Of a stretch of DNA of 64,000 bases, positions 6,610-14,744 are shown one piece after another. Each line of letters begins with the position of its first letter. Position 1 is the stretch's first letter. The notes below the pieces were generated by a model, which saw only the letters and a program-made list of their open reading frames with translations, had not been told where the DNA came from and made no database searches. Origin of the DNA: Streptomyces ortus (GTDB taxonomy: Bacteria; Actinomycetota; Actinomycetes; Streptomycetales; Streptomycetaceae); the NCBI RefSeq assembly GCF_026341275.1, contig NZ_JAIFZO010000002.1:4370118-4434117 (forward strand). Reading direction: 5' to 3'. The translations under genes were made by a program, and so were the position numbers.

Positions 6610-6754
6610 GACCCGGCTCCCTCGGAGCCCGGGGTTCCTCCCGGCTGCGGTACTCAATAGGCAAGTAGATGGAGATGGAGATGGAGAGGTAGACGGTAGA
6701 CGTTGATGTAGGTCAAGGGGTGGGGCGTGTTTTCCGTCGGGTGAAGCGTCTTCT

Positions 6755-6838
6755 CCGTGGGCCGTGGGCCGTGGGCTGTGAGCCGTGAGCTGTGAGCTGT
6801 GAGCCGTGAGCCGTGAGCCGTGAGTCGTGAGCCGTGAC
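6755..6838. repeat. Twelve-unit heptamer array (CCGTGAG type)
   Basis: Twelve consecutive seven-base units run without interruption, beginning CCGTGGG three times and continuing as CYGTGAG variants to CCGTGAC. A short (GATGGA)3 run lies just upstream (about 6668-6687). The array fills the gap between the VOC gene and the 3' end of the leftward secreted-protein gene. No gene in this gap is convincing. Confidence 0.9.
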
Positions 6839-6904
6839 GGCTTCAGCTCAGTGGCTCGCTCTGACCGGCCGTGAGCCCGTACAGGTCCTGCTGCCGGAGC
6901 GCGG

Positions 6905-7570
6905 TCATCCCCGGGTCGCCGTACCGGCCGCGGCCAGGACGGGTGCCGGGGGCTGGACCGGGGCCGAGGACTGCGAGGGAAGAGTGACGGCGGCGACGGG
7001 TGCGGCAGACGCGGCCGGTGCTGCGAGGGCGTGGCGTGTGCACTGCGTGGTCGGCGTGACTGCAGAACGAGCGGCGAGTTCGGCGCCGAGGCCAGCGGCG
7101 TGACCCGCGGGCTGCCCGACGGCGGTGGTACCGGTGTCGGGGGAGCCGGCGTCGATGGAGCCGGTCGTCCTGCGTGTGGCGCCTGAGGGGTGGGCGGGGG
7201 CCGCGGCGCTGTCCCGTGTGACGGAGGCGCCGGCGTTCGAGCCCGCCGCATCGGCGGCATCGGTGGCATCCGCGGGACCGAAGGCATCCAGGGCCTCCGT
7301 CGACGGGCGGTGTCGGCAGGACGGCGAGGAGCCGTGCGCCTCCGCGTGGATGCGCTGTTTCATCGTGGGTGGCAGGGAACTCGCCCCCGGACGGGCCCAG
7401 ATGGGCTCCTCCTGCGCCGCCGCTTCCTGCGGGGCGTTGGTGTTGCGTGCCGTCTCCGTCGCGGGTACGGCGGCGACGGCGGTCGTCGTGATCAGTCCGA
7501 GTGACGTGCACAGCGCGAGGAAGGCGGTGACGACCGCGGTCCACAGGTTCATGACCTGGTTGCGAGTCAT
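6905..7570 (-). CDS. Secreted Ala/Pro-rich protein, possibly DUF6344
   Basis: The ATG (7568-7570) follows AAAGGAG. The 221-aa product starts MTRNQVMNLWTAVVTAFLAL, a short signal-like helix ending AVAAVPA, then a low-complexity Ala/Thr/Pro-rich region. I recall a Streptomyces family with this N-terminus (probably DUF6344) near gyrA and tRNA-Ala, but am not certain of the number. It is probably exported or membrane-anchored. No catalytic motif is visible. Confidence 0.65.
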   Translation of the reverse strand: MTRNQVMNLWTAVVTAFLALCTSLGLITTTAVAAVPATETARNTNAPQEAAAQEEPIWARPGASSLPPTMKQRIHAEAHGSSPSCRHRPSTEALDAFGPADATDAADAAGSNAGASVTRDSAAAPAHPSGATRRTTGSIDAGSPDTGTTAVGQPAGHAAGLGAELAARSAVTPTTQCTRHALAAPAASAAPVAAVTLPSQSSAPVQPPAPVLAAAGTATRG

Positions 7571-7604
7571 GGTCCCTCTCCTTTGGGGTGGGTGGATTTG
7601 CATA

Positions 7605-7728
7605 CTTTCCTCATGATGTGTATGTCGGTTGCGAAGTGACGGACCGACGCCCGTGGCGCGGCGATCTTCTGATGAACACCACCCGGATGGGCCCATTGCT
7701 CATTAAATGAGCGGAAGCATGAGGAAAG
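7605..7728. promoter_or_regulatory. Nested symmetric sites in the divergent promoter region
   Basis: An 11-bp perfect inverted pair, CTTTCCTCATG (7605-7615) and CATGAGGAAAG (7718-7728), encloses a 15-bp palindrome GCTCATTAAATGAGC (7698-7712). It lies upstream of the leftward secreted-protein gene, within the 339-base divergent gap before the DLW-39 gene. Which regulator uses it is unknown. Confidence 0.5.
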
Positions 7729-7909
7729 CAGGGCGAAATCACCCTCGGTGAGAGTGTGATCACCCTCCGATCCGAGTGGACGGCCCCGGTCGTATTGCGC
7801 TGCCCCAGCGGGCAGTTGAGGCCCCGACGCAGGTCACCGATCGGTATCGGCCGGTGTGTATAGTCGGGCGCCAGAAGTCCCCAACGCCCAAGAAAGACGA
7901 GGTCTCGCG

Positions 7910-8038
7910 GTGAAGAAGCTTCTCCTGGTCGCACTGGCCGCCATCGGCGGGCTCCTCGTGTACCGCCAGATCCAGGCGGATCGCGCCGAGCAGGACCTGT
8001 GGACGGAGGCGACAGACTCCGTGCCCACGGGTTCGTGA
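7910..8038 (+). CDS. DLW-39 family small protein (42 aa)
   Basis: A GTG start begins MKKLLLVALAAIGGLLVYRQ, one membrane or signal helix. It is followed by the family-defining stretch EQDLWTEATDSVP and a short end. DLW-39 proteins are tiny conserved actinobacterial proteins near gyrA and the tRNA-Ile/Ala genes; their function is unknown. A hairpin with T-tract follows. Confidence 0.85.
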   Translation: MKKLLLVALAAIGGLLVYRQIQADRAEQDLWTEATDSVPTGS

Positions 8039-8062
8039 GTGTCGACGACATTCCCAGTACAG

Positions 8063-8093
8063 ACCCCGGCCGCCTTGCCGCGACCGGGGTTTT
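8063..8093 (+). terminator. Rho-independent terminator after DLW-39
   Basis: ACCCCGG (8063-8069) pairs with CCGGGGT (8084-8090) and is followed by a short T run. Confidence 0.75.
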
Positions 8094-8270
8094 GTCTTGC
8101 CCGGGCGTCACAGGAAGCGCTTGTGTCACCGAACAGGGAGCGGCGTGGCGGTCCTGCGGGGCAGGATGGTCGAGGCTTCGCGGGCGTTCGGGACAGTGTC
8201 GGAACAGCGACGGCGCCGGTCCGTGGGAGGCCGTCGGGTGAGGGTCCGGGTGACGGCGAGGGGGCGCGTG

Positions 8271-9695
8271 ATGAGGCGGCGCAGGGAAGGGTGGCGCGGC
8301 CGTAGCCGTGCGGTCCTGGCGGGGGCGGCGACGCTGCTCGCGATCGCCGCACCGGTGGGCCGGGCGACGACGGCGACGGCGGCCGACGCTCCCCCTCCGT
8401 ACCGCTTCGCCGCGGATGCCGAGCGGATCGAGGGCGCGACCCAGAGCATCGACACCGAACCCCTGACACCCGGCACGTACTACCGGAGCACCATCCGCGA
8501 CAACGGAAAGCTCTACTACGGGCTGCGGCTCGACGAGGCTTCCGGCGCGTCCGGTGCGTACGTGTCGGCCACCGCCGTACCGAAGCCGGGCACGAAGGTC
8601 GGGTACTCGGACGGCATCAAGGTGTCGCTTCAGGATCCCGACGGCCACAGATGCTTCTCCGGGGATGCCGGCATCGCCCGTTTCGGGCCGACGAAGAGCC
8701 CGCGCCCGCTCACGGCCTGGGCGTCACGCAAGGCCGGCCCCGGCGCGTACACCTGCAAGGAGGCCGGTACGTACGCGGTGCTCGTCGAGCGGACGAGCGG
8801 GCCCGGCTCCTCGTTGGACGACTGGGAGCTGGAGCTTCAGTACGTCTCGGAGCCCGCTGTGGCGAAAACCGCTTCGACGGCCGCCCCGCAGGTGTGGGAC
8901 TCCGCCTCCCCCCAGGCCGTCGAAGGCCTCGCCCGCACCCGGCAGGGCGGTACGGGCTTCAGTGGGGCGCGCTCGCTGGAGCAGGGCGTCTGGAAGGACG
9001 GGATCAGGGCCGGGCAGACCCTCTTCTACCGCGTGCCCGTCGACTGGGGACAGCAGCTGGACGCCACCGCCGAACTGGGCCCGGCGAACGGCGACGGTTA
9101 TCTGGGGAACGCGCTCGTCCTGTCCCTCCACAACCCCGTGCGCGCCCTGGTGGACGACGCCACCACCGGATACGACGGCTCGAAGAAGCAGACCGCGCTG
9201 GAACCGCTGCCTCCGGTCGCGTACGAGAACCGGTTCGCCGTCGACGACCAGGTCGGCGGGATGCGGTTCGCCGGCTGGTACTACCTCGTCGTGCATCTCG
9301 CGGCGGAGACGGCGGACAAGTTCGGCGACGGGCCGGTCGAGCTGACGCTGCGCGTGCGGGTGAGGGGTACGGCCGGGGAGGCACCGGCCTACAGCGGTGC
9401 CGCCGTGCCGCGCGACGTCTTCGAGGTCACCGCGGGGGACAGGCACGCTGCGGCGAGCGGCAGCGCGGCGACCGGTGGGGACGGCGGTGACGGTGGTTCG
9501 GCGGGCGGGAACACCGCGATGCAGGCGGTGGCCGTGAGCGGCATCGGTACGGGGTGCGTCCTGGTGCTGGGGCTCGCGATGTGGACGGTGGTCGCCCGGC
9601 GGCGGGCGGGGGTGAAGGCGGAGCCGCCCGAGGGCGCCGTGCCGGTCGCGGGCGCCGGAGCCGCACGGACGTACGGGCGGGCCCGGGCCAGGTAG
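8271..9695 (+). CDS. Secreted protein with C-terminal membrane anchor (474 aa)
   Basis: I choose ATG 8271, preceded by GAGGGGG; it gives a proper signal peptide (basic MRRRREGWRGRSR, hydrophobic core, cleavage after about ATAADA). The extracellular part (about 45-440) looks like two related beta-rich halves with repeated YYRS/LFYRVPV-type strands. A Gly-rich linker, one membrane helix (about 425-450) and a basic tail follow. I do not recognise a catalytic domain. It is a conserved Streptomyces surface protein next to the kinase gene, with which it converges. Confidence 0.7.
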   Translation: MRRRREGWRGRSRAVLAGAATLLAIAAPVGRATTATAADAPPPYRFAADAERIEGATQSIDTEPLTPGTYYRSTIRDNGKLYYGLRLDEASGASGAYVSATAVPKPGTKVGYSDGIKVSLQDPDGHRCFSGDAGIARFGPTKSPRPLTAWASRKAGPGAYTCKEAGTYAVLVERTSGPGSSLDDWELELQYVSEPAVAKTASTAAPQVWDSASPQAVEGLARTRQGGTGFSGARSLEQGVWKDGIRAGQTLFYRVPVDWGQQLDATAELGPANGDGYLGNALVLSLHNPVRALVDDATTGYDGSKKQTALEPLPPVAYENRFAVDDQVGGMRFAGWYYLVVHLAAETADKFGDGPVELTLRVRVRGTAGEAPAYSGAAVPRDVFEVTAGDRHAAASGSAATGGDGGDGGSAGGNTAMQAVAVSGIGTGCVLVLGLAMWTVVARRRAGVKAEPPEGAVPVAGAGAARTYGRARAR

Positions 9696-9711
9696 TTCAA
9701 CGCTGCCGCCG

Positions 9712-9765
9712 GCCGGTGCCGGTGCCGGTGCCGGTTCTGGTGCCGGTTCTGGTTCTGGTGGTTCA
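9712..9765. repeat. GCCGGT/TCTGGT simple repeat between convergent genes
   Basis: Four GCCGGT-type hexamers grade into GGTTCTGGT units in the short gap between convergent genes. No T-tract or hairpin is obvious. Confidence 0.7.
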
Positions 9766-9782
9766 GGAGGTCCGGGCCCGGT

Positions 9783-11321
9783 TCAGATCCGCGCCAGTGC
9801 CCAGAATCCGACCGCGAAGCAGATCAGCGCGAGCAGGAGCACCGGAACCACCACCGCGAGGGGCGGGCCGGGCCGCCGCCGTGCCCGCCTGGCGCGGTGC
9901 CGCGCGACCGGCTGCGGCTGCGGCGGAACCTGAACGCCCTGAGCGGTGTACGAGGCGGTGGAAGCCGTCTCACGCGGCTGTGACGGAGGCAGAGGCTGGG
10001 GCAGGGGCATGGACTGCGGCAGCGGCAGGGCCGGTGGGGGTGATTGCGGCTGTGGTCGTGGCGCGGGCGCGGGAGCCGTCGGGTACGGGGCCTGGGGGGA
10101 GGGCACGTGGGTGGGCTCGTACGACGGCGACGGGGAGTAGGCGGAAGCCGGGAGCCCGGGCGGGGCAGGGGGAGCGAGGGAGTGCTTCTCCCGCAGCGGC
10201 GGCGGCAGGTGGAAGCTGCCGGTGTCCGACGGGGTGAGGGGCTGCGAGGGGGTGGGATCGCTGGTCGGCTGGGGCGGTATGCCCCCGGCCCACCGCCCGG
10301 CGGCGGAATGGCCCGGGGAGGGACCGGTCGCCGGGGGACCGCCCGCTGGGGAGGCGGTTCCCGTATCGGCCTCCGGAGAGGGTGCGGAAGCGGTCGTCCG
10401 GGGCGTCGTGGTGGGCCTGGTGGCTGTGGTGGTCGTGCGCGTGAGGGGGCCCTCGGGGCCGAACCCCTCGGGAAGCGGACCGAGTTGGTCGAATATCTCG
10501 ATCAGCTCGTCGTCGGGGCCGGGCTCCGCGAGGAGCTCCCTGGCCGAGACGAGCGCCTTGCGCGCTCCGTTGGCGGTGCGGAACCTGGCGGCCGGATCCG
10601 GTTCGAGCAGGGACGCCACGACCTGCCACAGGGGCTCGGGAATCCCCTTGGGGGCGCTCGGCGTGCCGTGCGCCTCGAAATGCTCGACCAGCGCCTTGGC
10701 GTCGGGTTTGGCACCCTCCAGGAGGAAGAGCGCGACCAGGCCCACGGCGAAGAGGTCGGCGGGGAAATCCGGATCGGCGCCCTGCAACTGCTCGGGCGCG
10801 AAGTAACCAGGTGTTCCCACCACGTAGTTGGTCTCGGTGAGGCGCGGATCACCCAGGCGCATCGAGATGCCGAAGTCGGACAGCCGCAGCCGCGGGCGGG
10901 CCGTTCCGGTCGACTCCAGCAGGATGTTGGCGGGCTTGATGTCACGGTGCACGATCCCCTCGGCGTGCACCGCGGCGAGTCCCGCGAGGAGTTGGTCGAG
11001 CAGGGTGCAGACGAAGACCGGCGGCAGCGGGCCGTAATCGCCGATCAGGTGGACCAGGGATCCGCCACCGACGAGGTCCATGGTGAACAGGACCTTGTCG
11101 TCGTCGGCCGCCCAGCTGGCGGGCGCGAGCACATGGGGGTGGTCGATCCGGACCGCCTGCTCGCGCACGAACCGCAGCAGCGAGTGCGCGTCGCTCTGCT
11201 GGAGCACCTTGGCGGCCACATAACGGCTCCGCCGGTGGTCCCAGGCGCGCCAGACGGCACCGACTCCCCCGCGTCCGATCGGGTCGACCAGTTCGTACCG
11301 GCCGGCGAAGACCTCACCCAT
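9783..11321 (-). CDS. Ser/Thr protein kinase with C-terminal membrane tail
   Basis: The 512-aa protein has a Hanks-type kinase domain at residues 8-270: glycine loop GRGGVG (16-21), Lys38, catalytic HRDIKPAN (125-132) and DFG (149-151). A long Pro/Ser/Thr-rich linker leads to one membrane helix at the extreme C-terminus (last 30 residues, ending FWALARI). There is thus no extracellular sensor domain, unlike PknB. Substrates are unknown. The start MGEVFAGRYELV is the usual length for the family. Confidence 0.93.
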   Translation of the reverse strand: MGEVFAGRYELVDPIGRGGVGAVWRAWDHRRSRYVAAKVLQQSDAHSLLRFVREQAVRIDHPHVLAPASWAADDDKVLFTMDLVGGGSLVHLIGDYGPLPPVFVCTLLDQLLAGLAAVHAEGIVHRDIKPANILLESTGTARPRLRLSDFGISMRLGDPRLTETNYVVGTPGYFAPEQLQGADPDFPADLFAVGLVALFLLEGAKPDAKALVEHFEAHGTPSAPKGIPEPLWQVVASLLEPDPAARFRTANGARKALVSARELLAEPGPDDELIEIFDQLGPLPEGFGPEGPLTRTTTTATRPTTTPRTTASAPSPEADTGTASPAGGPPATGPSPGHSAAGRWAGGIPPQPTSDPTPSQPLTPSDTGSFHLPPPLREKHSLAPPAPPGLPASAYSPSPSYEPTHVPSPQAPYPTAPAPAPRPQPQSPPPALPLPQSMPLPQPLPPSQPRETASTASYTAQGVQVPPQPQPVARHRARRARRRPGPPLAVVVPVLLLALICFAVGFWALARI

Positions 11322-11456
11322 GGTCGTGCGTCGCTCCCCCTTCGGCGGTCGGTACTGCGGCGTCCTCTTACCGAGGTGCCCGGCTGCCTGGCTTCCGGCT
11401 CCCGGGAACCCCGACAGGGCTCCGGTGGCGGGCTGTTCGGCTGCCGGGCGGTGTAC

Positions 11457-12008
11457 TCAGTTCTGGTGGGACTGGTAGTGGGCGACCGCGTCGGAAGTGC
11501 GGCCCGCGCCGTACACCCGGAGGAACTCTGCCAGTTCCGGGTGGGTCGGGGCGAGGGTGTCCGCCGCGTCGATGATGTCCCCGGCAGCGGAGACCGAGCG
11601 GAGCAGCGACTGGATCTCGCGCACCACGCGCTTCACCGTGGGCGCACCGCCCGAAGTGGTCGTCGACTGAGTGGTGTTGCTGAGCACCGAGCCCCCCTGG
11701 GACTTCTTGATCTCGTCCATCCGTTCGGTGGCCTCGGCGGCGCTGGCACTGCCGTCCGCGACCTGACCTGCGAGATCCTGCAGCAGCTGTACGCGCTGAA
11801 CCACCGCGGGATTGCCGATCTTGGCGCGCTGACCGCTCATCAACTGAGACAGCATGGGCGCGGACAGACCGAGCACCCCCGCCAGACGGGCCTGGTTGAG
11901 TCCCAGGTCATCTATGAGCCTACGGAAGAGCGCCCCCAGCGGCTCCCCGTACCAGTTCCGCTGCAGCTCGCGGGCTCTCGCGGTTGCTTCCTGCTGTGCG
12001 GCGTCCAT
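11457..12008 (-). CDS. XRE-like helix-turn-helix regulator (183 aa)
   Basis: The ATG (12006-12008) follows GGGGAGA. Residues about 25-65 contain a lambda-repressor-like helix-turn-helix (LGLNQARLAGVLGLSAPMLSQLMSG). A helical region with Ser/Thr-rich TTQSTTTSGG linker and a C-terminal helical part follow. It is a conserved Streptomyces regulator beside the Ser/Thr kinase (gap 135 bases). Its targets are unknown; the Thr-rich linker could be a kinase target, but that is speculation. Confidence 0.82.
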   Translation of the reverse strand: MDAAQQEATARARELQRNWYGEPLGALFRRLIDDLGLNQARLAGVLGLSAPMLSQLMSGQRAKIGNPAVVQRVQLLQDLAGQVADGSASAAEATERMDEIKKSQGGSVLSNTTQSTTTSGGAPTVKRVVREIQSLLRSVSAAGDIIDAADTLAPTHPELAEFLRVYGAGRTSDAVAHYQSHQN

Positions 12009-12192
12009 GCGCGTCTCCCCATCGCTTCCCCAAGTACCGCGGTTCGCTGTAGCGAACCACGTCGAGCATCTTACGGAGAGTGGTCGTGCACGGGGACCCC
12101 CCATCTTTTTTGCGGGATACCCGGGGTGACCCGGTACTCTGGTCTGCGGCGGCTGTCCGGAGGGAGATCTTTCCGGTACGTGCCTCCCTTTC

Positions 12193-12265
12193 GGGGCCTT
12201 AGCTCAGTTGGTAGAGCGCTGTCTTTGCATGGCAGATGTCAGGGGTTCGACTCCCCTAGGCTCCA
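12193..12265 (+). tRNA. tRNA-Ala(TGC)
   Basis: The acceptor stem GGGGCCT pairs with AGGCTCC (one G-U), the anticodon stem CTGTC/GGCAG closes loop TTTGCAT with anticodon TGC (12226-12228), and the T-arm is AGGGG/TTCGACT/CCCCT. CCA is not encoded. Confidence 0.97.
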
Positions 12266-12266
12266 C

Positions 12267-12316
12267 GAGAAAAACCCCCTCGGACCGGCTTTACGCAGGT
12301 CAGAGGGGGTTTTCTC
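12267..12316. terminator. Terminator after tRNA-Ala
   Basis: GAGAAAAACCCCCTC pairs with GAGGGGGTTTTCTC around a loop of about 20 bases. The T run on either strand suggests bidirectional termination. Confidence 0.85.
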
Positions 12317-12876
12317 ATGAGGTGGGGCGGGAGGCGCGGTCGAGTGCCGGCGCTCCCGGAGGTCGTGGGGAAGTGGTGATCCCTCGCTCCGTGCCGCTGC
12401 TCGTGGTGCTGGGCGCGACGGCTGTGAAAAATCTGGCCCCCGCTCGGATCCGCGGTGATCCCGCTCGGCGTCGCCCTCCTCAACGCGTCCGGGGCGGAAG
12501 GCAATTGGTGTTTCGTCGTGACGTGACGTGGCCTCATCAACCTTCAGGATGCACCTTTCCAGGGGTGCCGAGACTCCAGTGGGTCATGGGCGGTGATGTG
12601 CGTCACAGGATTTCGTTGCGATCTTTGCAATTGTTTGCGCAAAGAAGTGCCCGGGAGTGGGGGTGGGTGTTCGCCCTTGAGGGAATTCGGGTGACGTGAG
12701 GGCGGCATGCAGGAGTCGTGAAGGCATGCGTGAGCTGCCGTGAACGAAACTGCGTAATCAGAACGCTGCGCTCCGTTAATCGGGTCCGCGCGAACGTTGC
12801 ACAGTCGGTCGGTTGCAAACGTCATCGCGGGTCGAGGGCGTGAACAAGGGCGTGACGCGGCTCGCGGGGCGAGGCC

Positions 12877-12892
12877 TGTTTCACGTGAAACA
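12877..12892. promoter_or_regulatory. parS site
   Basis: Perfect TGTTTCACGTGAAACA, intergenic, directly before the terminator of the leftward DUF5324 gene. Confidence 0.93.
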
Positions 12893-12893
12893 T

Positions 12894-12933
12894 GGCTGTA
12901 GGCAGGAGACTTGAAGCCTTCCTGCCTACAGCC
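12894..12933 (-). terminator. Terminator of the DUF5324 gene
   Basis: Perfect 14-bp arms, GGCTGTAGGCAGGA (12894-12907) and its complement (12920-12933), with a 12-base loop, downstream of the leftward gene. Confidence 0.75.
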
Positions 12934-12968
12934 CTACTGCCCTGCACGTGCCGAACGATCCGGTCGCG

Positions 12969-13688
12969 TCAGCCGCGTTCGGTGCGGTCCGCTGCCTTAG
13001 CCTCGGCTTCGGCCTGCTTGGCCTGGACCTCCGGGTCGAGGTCTTCCTGGCCGCTGCCGTCGACCGAGGTCAGACGGCCGGTCTCCGGGACCTCGGTGGC
13101 GGCCGGCGGTTCGACCAGCCAGTCCGGGTTGGCCTGCTTGTCCCACCACTTCCAGGCGGCGAAGGCGCCACCGGCCAGGAGGCCCAGCACGGCCAGCCTC
13201 TTGGCGAGGCGGCCGTTCCTGGCCCGCCGCTCGTGCTTGCGGACCAGCTTCTCGACCTCCTTGGCCGAGACCTGGCCGCGCAGCGCCGCGAGCGCCGCCG
13301 CGCTACGGGACGCGGCCTCCTCGCGTACGGGTCCGGCCGCGGCCCTGGCCTGCTCGATCCGCGGGCGGGAGTAGTCCGCCGCCTGGCGAGCCGCCTTGCG
13401 CGTACGGACGGCGGCCTCGTGCGCCGCGTGATCGACCTTCGGCGGCACGTGGGTGCGCGCCTGCTCGATACGCGGTGCGAGATGGGCGGCGTACTGAGTG
13501 CGTGCCTGTTCGGCGGCTGTGACGGCGGTGGACGACACCTTGGGCGCGAGCTTCACGCGGGCTTCATGCGCGTAGTGGGTGGCTCGGTCCTTTGTCGTGT
13601 CGGCGTAGGGCGCCACCACTTCCGCGGCGTGCCGCACGCTGTCCTTCGCCGACTCGGCCGCCGCGCGCACGCTGTCCTTGCGGGTCAC
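12969..13688 (-). CDS. DUF5324 family protein (239 aa)
   Basis: The GTG start (13686-13688), read MTRKDSVRAAAESAKDSV, has GGAGGA at good spacing and is preferred over an upstream ATG. The first 130 residues are Ala/Lys/Arg-rich and helical with apolipophorin- or LEA-like heptads. A single hydrophobic helix (about 172-188) and an acidic tail follow. The DUF5324 name is from memory. It may be a membrane-attached coiled-coil protein; function unknown. Confidence 0.8.
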   Translation of the reverse strand: MTRKDSVRAAAESAKDSVRHAAEVVAPYADTTKDRATHYAHEARVKLAPKVSSTAVTAAEQARTQYAAHLAPRIEQARTHVPPKVDHAAHEAAVRTRKAARQAADYSRPRIEQARAAAGPVREEAASRSAAALAALRGQVSAKEVEKLVRKHERRARNGRLAKRLAVLGLLAGGAFAAWKWWDKQANPDWLVEPPAATEVPETGRLTSVDGSGQEDLDPEVQAKQAEAEAKAADRTERG

Positions 13689-13846
13689 GGGATCCTCCTC
13701 CTCGGTGGCGTACATGGGGGCTCGGGGGCCGTCCCCCGGAAAGTCACAGTTCGCCTTTCCACCCTTATCCGGATCATGCCTGCAGGAGCGCTCCGGGGCA
13801 TGTGAGGACAGGCATCCGGGTCATGAATGGTGACTCCGGGTGTACT

Positions 13847-13875
13847 TGGTGCAATAACCGATCAATATGGTGCAA
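13847..13875. promoter_or_regulatory. Direct repeats TGGTGCAA upstream of the cyclophilin gene
   Basis: TGGTGCAA occurs at 13847-13854 and 13868-13875, 21 bases apart, or two helical turns. It lies in the 337-base divergent gap between DUF5324 and the cyclophilin gene, so it could bind a regulator of either. Confidence 0.4.
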
Positions 13876-14025
13876 CAGGAGTCTGCGACGACAATGCCAC
13901 GGATCCCAGGTCCGCGCGCCTGTTTGGCGCGAAGCGGCTGAACCCGTGTGTACGGCGGTGACGGAAGACTGGCGGCGCGGTCCGTGCGAGGATCGGACGT
14001 CACAAAGGACAACGGAAGGCAGATC

Positions 14026-14553
14026 GTGGCCGAGCAGCTTTACGCCACCCTGAAGACCAATCACGGCGACATCGAAGTGCGGCTCCTGCCGAACCACGCG
14101 CCCAAGACGGTCCGGAACTTCGTGGAACTCGCCCAGGGCGAGCGTGAGTGGACCAACCCGGCCACGGGTGCGAAGTCGACGGACAAGCTCTACGACGGCA
14201 CGGTCTTCCACCGCGTGATCAGCGGTTTCATGATCCAGGGCGGCGACCCGCTGGGCAACGGCACCGGCGGTCCCGGCTACGAGTTCGAGGACGAGTTCCA
14301 CCCGGACCTGGCCTTCGACAAGCCGTACCTGCTGGCCATGGCGAATGCCGGCCCGGGCACCAACGGCTCGCAGTTCTTCATCACCGTCTCCCCGACGGCC
14401 TGGCTGACCCGCAAGCACACCATCTTCGGCGAGGTCACCGAGGGAGCCAGCCAGAAGATCGTGGACGCCATCGTCGCGCTGCCGACCAACCCGCGCACCG
14501 ACCGGCCCCTCAAGGACGTCGTCATCGAGTCGGTCGTCGTCGAGACCCGCTGA
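14026..14553 (+). CDS. ppiA: Cyclophilin-type peptidyl-prolyl cis-trans isomerase
   Basis: The 175-aa cytoplasmic protein (GTG start at 14026 behind GGAAGG) shows the cyclophilin core: FHRVISGFMIQGGDP, YEFEDEFHPDL, LAMANAGPGTNGSQFFIT and HTIFGEV. The catalytic Arg of FHRV and the Gln of GSQFFIT are present. It catalyses proline isomerisation during protein folding. There is no signal peptide. The same gene follows tRNA-Ala in other Streptomyces and in mycobacteria near gyrA. Confidence 0.95.
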   Translation: MAEQLYATLKTNHGDIEVRLLPNHAPKTVRNFVELAQGEREWTNPATGAKSTDKLYDGTVFHRVISGFMIQGGDPLGNGTGGPGYEFEDEFHPDLAFDKPYLLAMANAGPGTNGSQFFITVSPTAWLTRKHTIFGEVTEGASQKIVDAIVALPTNPRTDRPLKDVVIESVVVETR

Positions 14554-14571
14554 TCCGACAGCCGCGGTCTC

Positions 14572-14621
14572 CCCTGCGGGTGAGCCCTCGTCCGGCCCGG
14601 TGCCGGAGGGCTCCCGCAGGG
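14572..14621 (+). terminator. Hairpin after ppiA
   Basis: CCCTGCGGG (14572-14580) pairs with CCCGCAGGG (14613-14621), extended by AGCCCTC/GAGGGCT. A second hairpin, CGCCCCGC/GCGGGGCG, spans 14629-14660. Confidence 0.7.
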
Positions 14622-14744
14622 AACCAAACGCCCCGCCCGTCCGTAAGGATGAGCGGGGCGGTGCGTTGCGCACCCGGTGCGTACCCGCGTGCTCGCGAGC
14701 TTGCGTACCTGCGCACCTGTGTACAGAAGGATGAGGGGAACCCG

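Larger units (their letters stand above)
12317..12968. other. 650-base intergenic region with orphan operator-like sites
   Basis: No gene is convincing here. It contains a LacI-type palindrome TTTGCGCAAA (12634-12643) within CTTTGC-N10-GCAAAG (12623-12644), two GCATGC-centred repeats 19 bases apart (12704, 12723), a parS (12877-12892) and the terminator of the DUF5324 gene (12894-12933). Confidence 0.6.

Noticed and set aside
6755..6838. Heptamer array as iteron-type plasmid origin
   Set aside because: It lies outside the inferred element boundary, has no rep gene nearby, and the units vary as in slippage repeats.
6199..7287. Leftward 362-codon frame over the heptamer array
   Set aside because: Pro/Arg/His-rich composition, crosses the VOC gene antisense, and the true secreted-protein frame with signal peptide overlaps it.
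10044..12320. Very long plus-strand frame opposite the kinase and regulator
   Set aside because: Antisense to two well-supported genes and runs into tRNA-Ala; no recognisable protein.
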